29,177 bases of DNA, taken from a virus. The DNA is taken from the IMG/VR virus record IMGVR_UViG_3300035670_000996, positions 1 through 29,177 of that record. The stretch is one strand, 5' to 3'. The translations under genes were made by a program, and so were the position numbers. Every line of letters begins with the position of its first letter. Positions within the stretch are counted from its first letter, which is position 1. Below the pieces are notes generated by a model. That model made no database searches and was not told the DNA's origin. It worked only from the letters and a program-made list of their open reading frames with translations. Shown here piece after piece: positions 1 to 7,100 of this stretch.

Positions 1-127
1 TCCTCTCCCTCAACCTGGAGGGCAACTTCCATAACGAGGAGTTCAAGGTAAGGCACCGCGACTTCCTCGTGGCCGCCGGCAAACTCGCCCGCTCCCTCGA
101 CGTCGACATCTTCGCGAAGAACCTCGC
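1..127. repeat. Terminal direct repeat, left copy
   Basis: These 127 bases are identical to 29051-29177. The repeat lies inside the dNMP kinase gene, and the reading frame is continuous when the two ends are merged. A 127-base overlap within a gene is what a de Bruijn assembler leaves when it closes a circle, so it most likely marks circularity (unit about 29,050 bp) rather than a biological terminal redundancy. The latter cannot be excluded from sequence alone. Confidence 0.95.
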
Positions 128-428
128 GCAGTTCTGCCCCATCCGCATGTCCCCCGACGAGCTAGCCCCAGAGACCGTCGTCTGCTCCGACCTTAGGTAT
201 GCGAACGAGGTCGCCGTCTGCGAGGATACGCTGCACGACCTCGGCTGGCGCGTGCGCACGATCTACGTCGCCACCGCCGGCGTCGGCCCGGCCAACCAGG
301 AGGAGCTCGACAGCATCTGCGAGATACGCGAGAAGCACGCCTTCGACCTCGAACTGACCTTCGCGCCTAACTCCCGCAACACGATCATGCAGGAGGGCCG
401 CTACATCGCGAAGGCATGGAAGCTCTAG
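1..428 (+). CDS. Deoxynucleoside monophosphate kinase, C-terminal part (gene crosses the contig ends)
   Basis: This is the 3' part of the gene that begins at 28897. Joined across the 127-base overlap it encodes about 193 residues, the usual size of phage dNMP kinases. The part here holds the LID and substrate half; a run near VVCSDLRYANEV resembles the conserved 'DxR..NE' segment that follows the nucleotide-binding core in T4 gp1-like kinases. The P-loop is in the other fragment. The enzyme would phosphorylate dNMPs to dNDPs for phage DNA synthesis in the cytoplasm. It ends with TAG at 426-428, overlapping the next gene by 13 bases. The break is an assembly cut, not a disrupted gene. Confidence 0.8.
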   Translation, partial: LSLNLEGNFHNEEFKVRHRDFLVAAGKLARSLDVDIFAKNLAQFCPIRMSPDELAPETVVCSDLRYANEVAVCEDTLHDLGWRVRTIYVATAGVGPANQEELDSICEIREKHAFDLELTFAPNSRNTIMQEGRYIAKAWKL

Positions 429-730
429 ACCCTGACACCGTCGCCTGGGGCAAGCGCATCGGCATCTCGCCCGAGCGCCTCGCCTTCCTCGCGGCCTGCC
501 CGAAGTACACCCGTACCGGGCGGAACGACAAGCCCGCCTACATCAAGACCGAGAACCCGAACCACCACCTCCAGAAGCTCGGCGACTGCTGGTGGCTGCG
601 CATCCGTCGGCGCAAGACGAATATCGTCCACAACCTGGGCAAGGATCTCGAGACGGCCCGCAAGCACCGCGACGAGATGCTCGCGGCCTACGACTCCGGC
701 AAGCCCATCCCTCACCTAGAAACCAAATGA
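416..730 (+). CDS. Small basic protein with an AP2/integrase-arm-like segment
   Basis: The product has 104 residues. Residues about 50-95 (HHLQKLGDCWWLRIRRRK followed by a 'LGKDLETARKHRDEM' helix) look like the three-strand-plus-helix DNA-binding fold of AP2 and integrase-arm domains: an aromatic-basic strand, a 'lG.d.ETA' turn, then an amphipathic helix. No catalytic integrase domain is attached, so this would be a stand-alone DNA binder. The start overlaps the end of the kinase gene by 13 bases, and its TGA overlaps the next ATG, so it sits in a translationally coupled early operon. The fold assignment is inference from pattern only. Confidence 0.6.
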   Translation: MEALDPDTVAWGKRIGISPERLAFLAACPKYTRTGRNDKPAYIKTENPNHHLQKLGDCWWLRIRRRKTNIVHNLGKDLETARKHRDEMLAAYDSGKPIPHLETK

Positions 731-1491
731 GCACACCTATCCGCTTCGTCGCTTTCGGCGACAACCACGGCGACATGATGGACGAGAACGCCGTCGAGGC
801 CCTGTGCGAGTTTATCAAGGACTACAAGCCGACCGTGCGCGTCCACCTCGGCGACTGCTTCGACTTCCGTTCCTTGCGCCGTGGAGTGGGTAACGACGCT
901 GAAGGCGCCGAGTCCCTGATGGCCGACATCCAGGCCGGCGAAGACTTCCTCGAGCGCACGAAGCCCACCGTCTACCTGATGGGCAATCACGAACACCGGG
1001 CGACCGCCCTTCAGCATACCTCGGGCTCTGCCCTCGTCCGAGATTACTGCGCCGACCTCGAGGCCCGCATAAAGACCGCCGCGAAGAGCTGCGGAGCGAA
1101 GACAATCCTCCCCTATCACGCCGAGAAGGGCGTTTACCGCCTCGGCCCCGTCGCCTTCATCCACGGCTACGCCCACGGCCTGAACGCCACGGCCGAGCAG
1201 GGGAAGCACTACGCCGACCGCGGCGGCGCTCTGATCCATGGGCACACCCATACACTAAGCCAGGTCAACCTGACGAAGGCCCAGGGCGGAGCGGCCTTCT
1301 CAGCCGGCTGTCTCTGCCAGAAGGACGCGATGGCCTACGCATCCCACCGCCTAGCGACCTCCCGCTGGGGCTCGGGCTTCGCGGCCGGCTGGGTCGATGG
1401 CCAGGACTGGAAGGTTTGGCTCGTCCACCGCGTCGGCAGCCGATGGGTCTGGACGACCGACCTCAAGGTATTCACCCCTAAGAGCAAATGA
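727..1491 (+). CDS. Calcineurin-like metallophosphoesterase
   Basis: The product has 254 residues and carries the full metallophosphoesterase signature: D12-x-H14 in GDNHGD, GDCFD at 42-46, GNHEH at 86-90, HGYAHG at about 146-151, and HGHTH at 171-175. These residues build the two-metal centre that hydrolyses phosphomono- or diesters. The family includes phage enzymes acting on nucleotides, DNA ends or RNA; the substrate here is not evident. ATG 727 overlaps the previous stop as ATGA, which favours it over longer in-frame starts reaching into the upstream gene. The 3' end overlaps the next gene in the same way. Confidence 0.88.
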   Translation: MSTPIRFVAFGDNHGDMMDENAVEALCEFIKDYKPTVRVHLGDCFDFRSLRRGVGNDAEGAESLMADIQAGEDFLERTKPTVYLMGNHEHRATALQHTSGSALVRDYCADLEARIKTAAKSCGAKTILPYHAEKGVYRLGPVAFIHGYAHGLNATAEQGKHYADRGGALIHGHTHTLSQVNLTKAQGGAAFSAGCLCQKDAMAYASHRLATSRWGSGFAAGWVDGQDWKVWLVHRVGSRWVWTTDLKVFTPKSK

Positions 1492-1970
1492 GGCGCTTCG
1501 ACCCTTACGCGCTGATGAAGGCGCTCCGCTCTGAGCGGGACATCCCGCCCCCGAAGGGCTGGTTCACCGTCGACCAGATCCGCGACGAGCTGAAGATGGC
1601 CCACACGCGCAACGCGTCCACCCGTGCCCACGACCTCCACCGCCGCGGCCTGCTGGAACGTCAGCCCCATCAGTTCAAAGCGAAGACCGGGCAGTGCCAC
1701 ATGGCATACATCTACCGCCCCGTCGCCCCCTATCGCACGATCGCCGAGGCCGCCCATCGCCTCTTCGAGCATCAGGAGGACAAAGTCCCCAAGGGCTGGG
1801 CACGCATCGTCGACATCGCCGTCGAAGTCCGCCTATCCGACGTATGTGTCCGCACGCGCATCGCCCGGGCAGGCCTCAAGCCCAAGTACTTCAAGACCCG
1901 CCGCGGCATCATCGGCATCCACCGCAACGCTTACTACCTCAAGAGCGCCGTCATGGCCCTCTTCCGTTAA
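1488..1970 (+). CDS. Tandem winged-helix/HTH DNA-binding protein
   Basis: The product has 160 residues with two related segments. Residues 21-59 begin PPKGWFTVDQIRDEL and residues 100-135 begin VPKGWARIVDIAVEV. Each has the PKGW lead, a helix, a turn and a recognition-like helix, the second ending near ARAGLKPKYF. This suggests an internal duplication of a helix-turn-helix unit. It probably binds DNA as a regulator or replication accessory protein; no enzymatic motif is visible. It starts by ATGA overlap with the phosphoesterase gene and is followed by a 51-base gap before the helicase gene. Confidence 0.65.
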   Translation: MRRFDPYALMKALRSERDIPPPKGWFTVDQIRDELKMAHTRNASTRAHDLHRRGLLERQPHQFKAKTGQCHMAYIYRPVAPYRTIAEAAHRLFEHQEDKVPKGWARIVDIAVEVRLSDVCVRTRIARAGLKPKYFKTRRGIIGIHRNAYYLKSAVMALFR

Positions 1971-1980
1971 AAGATTTGAC
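1969..1980 (+). promoter_or_regulatory. AAAAGA-TTTGAC element (candidate -35 region) upstream of the helicase gene
   Basis: The string AAAAGATTTGAC stands out from the GC-rich surroundings, 46 bases from TTGAC to the helicase ATG. Similar strings occur at 22350-22361 (also 46 bases before an ATG) and 4553-4568. TTGAC fits a sigma70-like -35 box, but no convincing -10 box follows at 16-18 bases. Confidence 0.3.
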
Positions 1981-2021
1981 GCAGGGCATCCACGCCCCCA
2001 TCCCTCCCCTCCTCTCTTCTC

Positions 2022-3329
2022 ATGATCCCGCCGAACAACGTCGCCGCGGAACGCCACCTCATCGGCGTCCTCCTCCGCGATGCCCTCCCTCTTCCCCCTG
2101 AACTCAAGCCGTCAGACTTCTTCGAGCCCGCCCACGCCGACATCTACTCGGCCGCCCTGTCCCTCGCCGTCGACGGCATCCCCGCCGACGAACTGACCGT
2201 AACCCAGAAGCTGCGCGAGATGGGCTCGCAGGTCGACGCGGCCGCCGTCTCGCTCCTGGTCAGCGATGCCGGAGCATCGACATATCGCCAGGAACATGTC
2301 GACCTCATCTCCAAGGCCGCCCTGCTCCGTCAGGCCTCCGCCATCGTCGCCAACGCGACCGACCCCGACGTCCTGCTAGACCACTATGCCCGCCTCGCCG
2401 AGACGCGCAAGGCCGCCAAGCGAGAGAAGGACACCGGCGAATGGTTCGACCTCGACGCCCTCGACAACTTCGACCCCCTCGAAGACAAGACCGTCCTCGT
2501 CGGCAAGGCCCGCCGCTGGCTCTGCGAAGGCTACGCCGTCTCCATCGTCGGCTTCTCCGGCACGGGCAAGTCGTCCCTGATGATGCAGATCGCGACGTCG
2601 TGGGCCCTAGGCCAGAACGTCTTCGGCCTCGCTCCCGTGCGTCCCCTGCGGACGCTCATCCTTCAGGCCGAGAACGACGGCGGGGACATCGCCGAGGCCT
2701 GGCAGGGCGCGACGTGCAAGATGACGCCGACCGAGAAGGCACGGCTCAAGGAGAACATCGCCATCGTCCGCGACACTAAGCACATGGGCACGGCCTTCCC
2801 GGCCTTTCTCGAGAGCCTGATCCTTAAGCACGGCGCCGAGGTCGTCTGGGTCGACCCTCTCCTCGCATACGCCGGCTTCGACATCGCCGACCAATCCCTG
2901 ACGACCGATTGGCTGCGCACGCAGGTCGACCCCGTCCTCAAGCGAACCAAGGCCGCCATGATCTACATGCACCATACGACGAAGCCCAAGTCCGCCGACG
3001 ACCTGGACAGCATGACCCCGTCCCAACTCGCCTACCTTGGAGCCGGCTCAGCTGAGTGGACGAACTTCGCCCGAGACGCGGGCTTCCTCTACCGAACCAA
3101 GGGCGAGCCCGCCCGTTACAAGTTCGGCTTCTCCAAGCGCGCCTCCCGTTGCGGCCTGACCGATCTGGACGGCAACCGCGCCAAGTCCGGCTTCATCTAC
3201 CTCCAGCATTCCCAGGAGGAGGGCGTCCTCCGCTGGGAACACGCCCCAGTGACCTCCACCGAGGCCTCCCCCGCGAAGGGTCATTCCAGCCCCGCCAAGG
3301 CACCTGTGGGGCGTCTTCAGTCCATGTGA
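2022..3329 (+). CDS. Replicative DNA helicase, DnaB-N plus RecA-like ATPase
   Basis: The product has 435 residues. The N-terminus (NNVAAERHLIGVLLRD, residues about 5-110) matches the helical N-terminal domain of DnaB-type helicases. A RecA-like ATPase of the AAA_25/RepA class follows, with Walker A GFSGTGKSS at 177-185, Walker B VVWVDPL at 274-280 and a sensor-like MHHTT at 316-320. It would unwind phage DNA at the fork. No primase, loader or polymerase was recognised nearby, so host enzymes are presumably used. The C-terminal 30 residues are low-complexity and probably disordered. The leader before ATG is a C/T-rich stretch with no Shine-Dalgarno sequence. Confidence 0.85.
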   Translation: MIPPNNVAAERHLIGVLLRDALPLPPELKPSDFFEPAHADIYSAALSLAVDGIPADELTVTQKLREMGSQVDAAAVSLLVSDAGASTYRQEHVDLISKAALLRQASAIVANATDPDVLLDHYARLAETRKAAKREKDTGEWFDLDALDNFDPLEDKTVLVGKARRWLCEGYAVSIVGFSGTGKSSLMMQIATSWALGQNVFGLAPVRPLRTLILQAENDGGDIAEAWQGATCKMTPTEKARLKENIAIVRDTKHMGTAFPAFLESLILKHGAEVVWVDPLLAYAGFDIADQSLTTDWLRTQVDPVLKRTKAAMIYMHHTTKPKSADDLDSMTPSQLAYLGAGSAEWTNFARDAGFLYRTKGEPARYKFGFSKRASRCGLTDLDGNRAKSGFIYLQHSQEEGVLRWEHAPVTSTEASPAKGHSSPAKAPVGRLQSM

Positions 3330-3353
3330 GGGGTAGGACACCCCCCTACCCCT
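3329..3353 (+). terminator. Hairpin directly after the helicase stop
   Basis: GGGGTAGG (3330-3337) pairs with CCTACCCC (3345-3352) around a 7-base loop, and A3329-T3353 extends the stem. The last base of the TGA stop is inside the stem. No T-tract follows, so it may be a stability or attenuation hairpin rather than an intrinsic terminator. Confidence 0.45.
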
Positions 3354-3417
3354 AAAGCCCCCCTTCCAGACCCTAATCATGACCTCGTCACTAGGGTATG
3401 CAAGTCCGTCTCCCACA

Positions 3418-3473
3418 GGGGGAGTATTTAATACGTCTCCCCCTCTGCTGGCGCGACGGGGACGCATTAAATA
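3418..3473. repeat. AT-rich nested inverted repeat (origin- or operator-like)
   Basis: An 18-base arm at 3425-3442 (TATTTAATACGTCTCCCC) is nearly the reverse complement of 3458-3473 (GGGGACGCATTAAATA). The left arm also holds the perfect palindrome GTATTTAATAC (3424-3434), flanked by GGGGGAG/CTCCCCC (3418-3424 and 3437-3443). AT-rich dyads like this are rare in this GC-rich genome. The position between the helicase gene and the next ORF fits a replication origin or regulator site; this is inference. Confidence 0.5.
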
Positions 3474-3495
3474 ATTCAAGCCGCACCAACCCGAG

Positions 3496-3918
3496 ATGTC
3501 CCCGCGTCGTCCCCTGTCCCCTGCCCAACTGAACCTCCTACGCGTCCGGCGAGAACTGACCGCCCGTCGGCGCTGGCTCTGGAAGCACAAGCGAGACCTG
3601 ATGCTCAAGACCCAGCAGGCCGCCACCGCCAAGGCAACCGAAGTACGGCAGGACGTGAACGCCGCGATCCTCGAGACCGTCCGCACCTGGCCGCCCACCC
3701 TGACACCGGCGCAGCTCGACGAGCACCTCCTCGTCTTCCCCTATCACCGCAAGGGCAAGAAGCGGCGCATGAGACGAGACTCGCTGATCCGCCGGCTTCG
3801 CCTGTTAGGGCTCATCGAATACATCCCGAGGACTAACACCTGGTTCAACCTTTGCACGTTGCCCCCGTCAAAACCTTCTGCACCGTCCCAGATGAATGAC
3901 CAAGGCCCGACTGAATGA
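3496..3918 (+). CDS. Basic protein of unknown function, possible winged helix
   Basis: I do not recognise this 140-residue protein. The first 60 residues are rich in Arg and Lys and likely helical. The second half (TPAQLDEHLLVFPYHRKGKKRRMRRDS followed by a helix, then GLIEYIPRTNTW) reads like a winged-helix fold: helix, basic turn, helix, then a beta wing. It may bind nucleic acid. It lies between the AT-rich inverted repeat and another HTH protein whose start overlaps it by 23 bases. Position between replication and packaging genes is compatible with a regulatory role, but no sequence match supports this. Confidence 0.55.
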   Translation: MSPRRPLSPAQLNLLRVRRELTARRRWLWKHKRDLMLKTQQAATAKATEVRQDVNAAILETVRTWPPTLTPAQLDEHLLVFPYHRKGKKRRMRRDSLIRRLRLLGLIEYIPRTNTWFNLCTLPPSKPSAPSQMNDQGPTE

Positions 3919-4414
3919 CCTGACCGCTCCGGCGGACGAGGCACGTTCGTTCGACGCGTGGTTCTTCTCCCAGCCTAAGAAGGTGCAGGAGAAGATGCGC
4001 AACGCCGGCGTGCTGCCTTATCGCGAGATGGTTCAGTCCCGACACGTCTTCAAGGTCAAGGACGAGCACGTCGCCTGGATGAACACGAACCGCGAGGAGC
4101 ACGTCGAGGTCGACGCCTTCATCTCCCGCGATCTCGTGGCCGTGATGCTCAAGGCCTTCATCGACGCCCTGGCCATGTCCGACAACTTCTACTTCCGCCG
4201 GCACGTCGAGCTCATCCGCTGGGCGCTCAGTCTTCCCGGCTGTCTGTCCTCGCGTATGATCGCACGGATGTACGGCAAGAGCCATGAGGCCATGCGCAAG
4301 CGTGCCCGGGCAATCCAGCTCTCCGTCAACTCCGACGCCCACGGCCTGTTCCCTCACTGCAACTCCAAGCGAGATAAGATGCGCGTGAGTTTCGACCATC
4401 GTAACCGCTCATAA
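3896..4414 (+). CDS. HTH protein preceding the packaging module (possible late regulator)
   Basis: The product has 172 residues. A helix-turn-helix is visible at about 117-142 (LSSRMIARMYGKSHEAMRKR), where an 'iA..yGkS.eAm.kR' pattern marks turn and recognition helix. The N-terminal 100 residues are alpha-helical with charged patches and are not recognised. It is the last gene before the non-coding block and terminase genes, the position that late regulators such as lambda Q occupy in lambdoid phages. That functional idea rests on position only. It might equally be a terminase-associated DNA-binding protein. Confidence 0.6.
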   Translation: MTKARLNDLTAPADEARSFDAWFFSQPKKVQEKMRNAGVLPYREMVQSRHVFKVKDEHVAWMNTNREEHVEVDAFISRDLVAVMLKAFIDALAMSDNFYFRRHVELIRWALSLPGCLSSRMIARMYGKSHEAMRKRARAIQLSVNSDAHGLFPHCNSKRDKMRVSFDHRNRS

Positions 4415-4532
4415 CATATGATTGTTCGTCGTTTAGATATGAGCGATGCCTGCCGTATCAGCCCGACCACTACGGACTACCCCCGTAAGGCATCTCTTTT
4501 GAGGGGTTTTTCGCGGCGTTGGACGGCACCTG

Positions 4533-4560
4533 CCCCTCTTTTTTACGAGGGGAAAAGAGG
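4533..4560 (+). promoter_or_regulatory. Two mutually exclusive hairpins upstream of terS
   Basis: CCCCTC (4533-4538) can pair with GAGGGG (4547-4552) around TTTTTTAC. Alternatively CCTCTTTT (4535-4542) can pair with AAAAGAGG (4553-4560). The two stems share bases, so only one can form. GAGGGG at 4501-4506 is a further competitor for CCCCTC. The layout resembles an attenuator, but could be a fortuitous product of short repeats. Confidence 0.4.
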
Positions 4561-4573
4561 ATTTTGACCAAAA
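4553..4573 (+). promoter_or_regulatory. TTTTGAC element with a TTTTG/CAAAA dyad before terS
   Basis: AAAAGAGGATTTTGAC (4553-4568) resembles the AAAAGA-TTTGAC strings ahead of the helicase gene and of the small gene at 22403. Here TTTTG (4562-4566), AC and CAAAA (4569-4573) form a perfect dyad. It lies 40 bases ahead of the terS ATG and may be a promoter -35 region or operator. No -10 box is clear. Confidence 0.3.
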
Positions 4574-4603
4574 CAGCAAACGGGGGAACTCCAGCACTCG
4601 GCC

Positions 4604-5167
4604 ATGACGAAAAAACCAAGCAACCTTGAGATCGGCGCAGCGCTCGGCATCACCGCGCAGCGTGTCAGCGTGCTCAAACGCGAAGGCCTTCCCACGGACA
4701 GCATCGAAGCCGCCCTGGCTTGGCGAGCCGCTCGCGACGAAGCCCGCCGTGCCCAGGCGCCGAAGGCCGCGCCGGCGCAGCTCGACGACGGAACGTTGGC
4801 CGACACCATCGCCGAACACCGGGCGCTGGTCGGTCGGGCCCGGAGCGTGTGGCAGGCCGCGATGGATGGAGGCGACCCCAACGGCCCGAAGTATCAGACG
4901 AGTTACAACCAGTCCCTGAAGACCCTGATCGCGCTGGAGGAGGAGCAGGAGCGTCGGCTCATCCTGGCAAAGGAGTACATCGCCGCGAAGGAAGCGACGG
5001 AGGCCATGCGTCAGCTGATGGGCGAGGTCGTCAACCGTCTCGACAAGCTCGCCCTGGACGTGGCCGAAGGGTGCAACCCCGAGAACCCTGCGAAAGCAGT
5101 GAAGGCGCTCGAGGCCTGGGTACGCAAGACGAAGGCCGACCTCTCCGCGAACGATGAAGAAGCGTAA
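4604..5167 (+). CDS. Terminase small subunit
   Basis: The product has 187 residues. The N-terminus (SNLEIGAALGITAQRVSVLK, residues about 6-25) is a helix-turn-helix like that of Nu1-type small terminases, followed by an Ala-rich linker and a long helical oligomerisation region at about 60-170. It would bind the packaging site and recruit the large subunit. The assignment leans on the HTH, the size and the gene order: it is followed directly by the large terminase gene and preceded by a dyad-rich non-coding block. The start ATG has only a weak, distant GGGGGA as Shine-Dalgarno. Its last 14 bases overlap the next small ORF. Confidence 0.78.
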   Translation: MTKKPSNLEIGAALGITAQRVSVLKREGLPTDSIEAALAWRAARDEARRAQAPKAAPAQLDDGTLADTIAEHRALVGRARSVWQAAMDGGDPNGPKYQTSYNQSLKTLIALEEEQERRLILAKEYIAAKEATEAMRQLMGEVVNRLDKLALDVAEGCNPENPAKAVKALEAWVRKTKADLSANDEEA

Positions 5168-5291
5168 GCCCAAGCCCAGGCGCAAGCCGATGCCTAAGCC
5201 GTCGCGTCCGTTCAAGCGCAAGCCGAGGAAGTGGTCGGAGCTTTCCGACGAGCTCTATCGTCTGCTGCGGGAGGCAGGTCTTTATGAATAA
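5154..5291 (+). CDS. 45-residue Lys/Arg/Pro-rich protein between terS and terL
   Basis: The product is 45 residues long and has two parts. Residues 1-27 are a KPKPRRKP-type run made almost only of Lys, Arg and Pro, and residues 28-45 form a short amphipathic helix (WSELSDELYRLLREAGLY). It overlaps terS by 14 bases and terL by 8, so it is translationally coupled to both. I do not recognise a family. The basic run would bind DNA or an acidic surface, so an accessory packaging or capsid-DNA role is plausible but unproven. That a real gene exists is supported by its exact fit between the two overlaps. Confidence 0.6.
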   Translation: MKKRKPKPRRKPMPKPSRPFKRKPRKWSELSDELYRLLREAGLYE

Positions 5292-7077
5292 GCCCGACCT
5301 TCTCCGCGTAGGGCGAGACGTTCTGAAGCCGTCGGACTCTGGCGACGTCGTCGAGTGGCTGGAGGAGAACGTGCTCGCCATCCCTGACTCGCCGATGCCA
5401 GGGCCGTTCCGTTCCGAGCGCACGCCGTGGATCGCGGAGGCCTTGCGTATCGCGGCCGACCCTGAGACGAAACTCCTGACCATCCTTGCAAGCATCCAGT
5501 CGGGGAAGTCCCTGTTCGCCCGCCTGCTGACGTGCCATATCGTGGCGAACGCTCCCGGCCCCACGATGGTCTGCCAAAGTACGGACAGCGAGGCGAAGGA
5601 CTTCGCCCTGCGCTACATGCGGCCGGTCTGGAACAACTGCCCGCCGGTGAAGGCCCGCATCTCGGCCGACGACATGGATCGCTCGACGACGACGGACTTC
5701 GACCGCATGACGCTCTACTGTCGCGGCCTGTGGAACGAGGCGAACCTCCAGCGCCTGTCCCTGCGTTACACCATCGCCGACGAATGCTGGATGGCACCGC
5801 CCGGTCATCTCGCCGAACTGAGCGCGCGCGTGACGGCGTTCGGCTGGATGGGCAAGCGCATCTTCATGTCCCAGGGCGGACGGGCTGGGCAGGAGTTCCA
5901 TCAGCTGCACGAGACGACCGACCAGCGCGACTGGAACTTCCGTTGCCCCGTCGAGTCTTGCTCGGCGCTCCAGCCTTGGGTCTGGGAGCAAGTCCGCTTC
6001 CCTGACGAGGCCAAGACGACCGGCTCGTGGGACTTGCAGAAGGTCAGCACGGGCACGACCTACGAATGCTCGGCCTGTCAGACGAGACTCCCCGACAATA
6101 ACGCCACGCGTCTCGAGGCCAACCGACGCGGCGCTTTCGTTGCCACGACTTCGGCTGCCAACTCCGGGCACGTCGGCCTTCACTGGAACAGCCTCGCGTC
6201 GATGAGCTGGGGCGAGCTCGCCGTTATGATGATCAAGGCAAAGGAGGCCGCGGACGTTTACGGCGACGAGGAGCCGCGGCGCATCTTCAAACAGAAGCGG
6301 CTCGCGCTGCCCTGGGCGGAAGAGGGCGGCGAGATCGTCAACATCGCACAGGCCGCCAACTACAACATGGCTGACGACTGGGAAGGCGAGTCGGTCATCA
6401 CGCCGAAGGGCAGGGTCGTCGACCGCGAGGGAGCGCCTGAAGGCTCGTTCCCATTCCGCACGGCCGGCATCGACGTGCAACGTGGGTTCTTTTATTGCGT
6501 GATCCGCCGCTGGTCTCGAACGGGGCATAGCCGCCTGAAAGCCTTCGCGAAGATTGACACATGGAACGACCTCGAGGCCTTCGTTAAGAAACACCAAGTA
6601 CATCAGGCGCTGGTAATGGTCGACTCGGGCGACCAGGCTACGGACGTCTATCGGCAGACCGCGGCCCGTGGCTGGAAGTGTGCGAAGGGGTCGGGCAACG
6701 AAGACTTCTCCGTCTCGACGAAGGACGGCAAGACTACCCGGCGCTTCTATTCGGATAAGCAGACCATCATGGTGCCAGGCCTTCAGGCTCGGGCCATCCT
6801 GATCGTCTGGTCGAACCTCGCCGGCAAAGACCTCCTTCACGGGCTACGCTCGCGGAAAGTATTCACCTATGCCCTGGACGCCGGGCAGGACTACGTCGAC
6901 CAGATGAACGCCGAAGTCCGCGTGAAGGACAGGCGCACGGGCAAGCCCCAGTGGATCCTGCCTCAGGGGAAGCACGACAACCATGCTTTCGACTGCGAGC
7001 TTCTCGGGCTCCTGGCTGCCGTGCGCTGGGGCATCGTCGGGAAGGAAAGCACGGAAACCGACTTGCAACCCTCGTGA
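5284..7077 (+). CDS. Terminase large subunit, lambda GpA type
   Basis: The product has 597 residues, close to the usual GpA length. The ATPase half has a Walker A variant ASIQSGKS at 69-76 and Walker B with catalytic Glu in TIADECW (D166, E167). A four-cysteine zinc knuckle (C221, C226, C262, C265) follows. The nuclease half shows an RNase H-like acidic set: D397 in AGIDVQ, D447/D450 in DSGD, and HDNHAFD at 564-570. The enzyme drives ATP-dependent DNA translocation into the prohead and cuts the concatemer. GpA terminases are usual in cos-type phages, which bears on the non-coding block upstream of terS. Confidence 0.93.
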   Translation: MNKPDLLRVGRDVLKPSDSGDVVEWLEENVLAIPDSPMPGPFRSERTPWIAEALRIAADPETKLLTILASIQSGKSLFARLLTCHIVANAPGPTMVCQSTDSEAKDFALRYMRPVWNNCPPVKARISADDMDRSTTTDFDRMTLYCRGLWNEANLQRLSLRYTIADECWMAPPGHLAELSARVTAFGWMGKRIFMSQGGRAGQEFHQLHETTDQRDWNFRCPVESCSALQPWVWEQVRFPDEAKTTGSWDLQKVSTGTTYECSACQTRLPDNNATRLEANRRGAFVATTSAANSGHVGLHWNSLASMSWGELAVMMIKAKEAADVYGDEEPRRIFKQKRLALPWAEEGGEIVNIAQAANYNMADDWEGESVITPKGRVVDREGAPEGSFPFRTAGIDVQRGFFYCVIRRWSRTGHSRLKAFAKIDTWNDLEAFVKKHQVHQALVMVDSGDQATDVYRQTAARGWKCAKGSGNEDFSVSTKDGKTTRRFYSDKQTIMVPGLQARAILIVWSNLAGKDLLHGLRSRKVFTYALDAGQDYVDQMNAEVRVKDRRTGKPQWILPQGKHDNHAFDCELLGLLAAVRWGIVGKESTETDLQPS

Positions 7078-7100
7078 ACCTTGCGACATTAAAGGCAAGC

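Larger units (their letters stand above)
4415..4603. other. Non-coding dyad-rich block upstream of terS (candidate cos/packaging and control region)
   Basis: This is the longest gap beside the terminase genes. It holds GATGCCT (4445-4451) pairing with AGGCATC (4488-4494), and inside it CCGTA (4453-4457) pairing with TACGG (4471-4475). A T-tract follows GAGGGG at 4501-4510, and a second hairpin set lies at 4533-4560. Lambda-type terminases recognise cos directly upstream of the small-subunit gene, so this is the first place to look for the packaging site. A terminator plus late promoter is the alternative reading. Confidence 0.45.

Noticed and set aside
592-726. An upstream extension of the phosphoesterase gene to 592
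   Set aside because: The extra 45 residues are an Arg/Pro-rich shadow of the preceding gene, while ATG 727 begins the conserved strand and has the ATGA coupling seen elsewhere.
4688-4694. TTCCCAC inside terS
   Set aside because: It is internal to coding sequence with no start codon close downstream, so it is not a leader of the TTCCCAC class.
5212-6840. A 542-codon open frame on the minus strand opposite the large terminase gene
   Set aside because: It mirrors the codon bias of terL, has no recognisable domain, and its predicted product is an Arg/Val/Leu-rich low-complexity chain. The + strand gene has clear terminase motifs.
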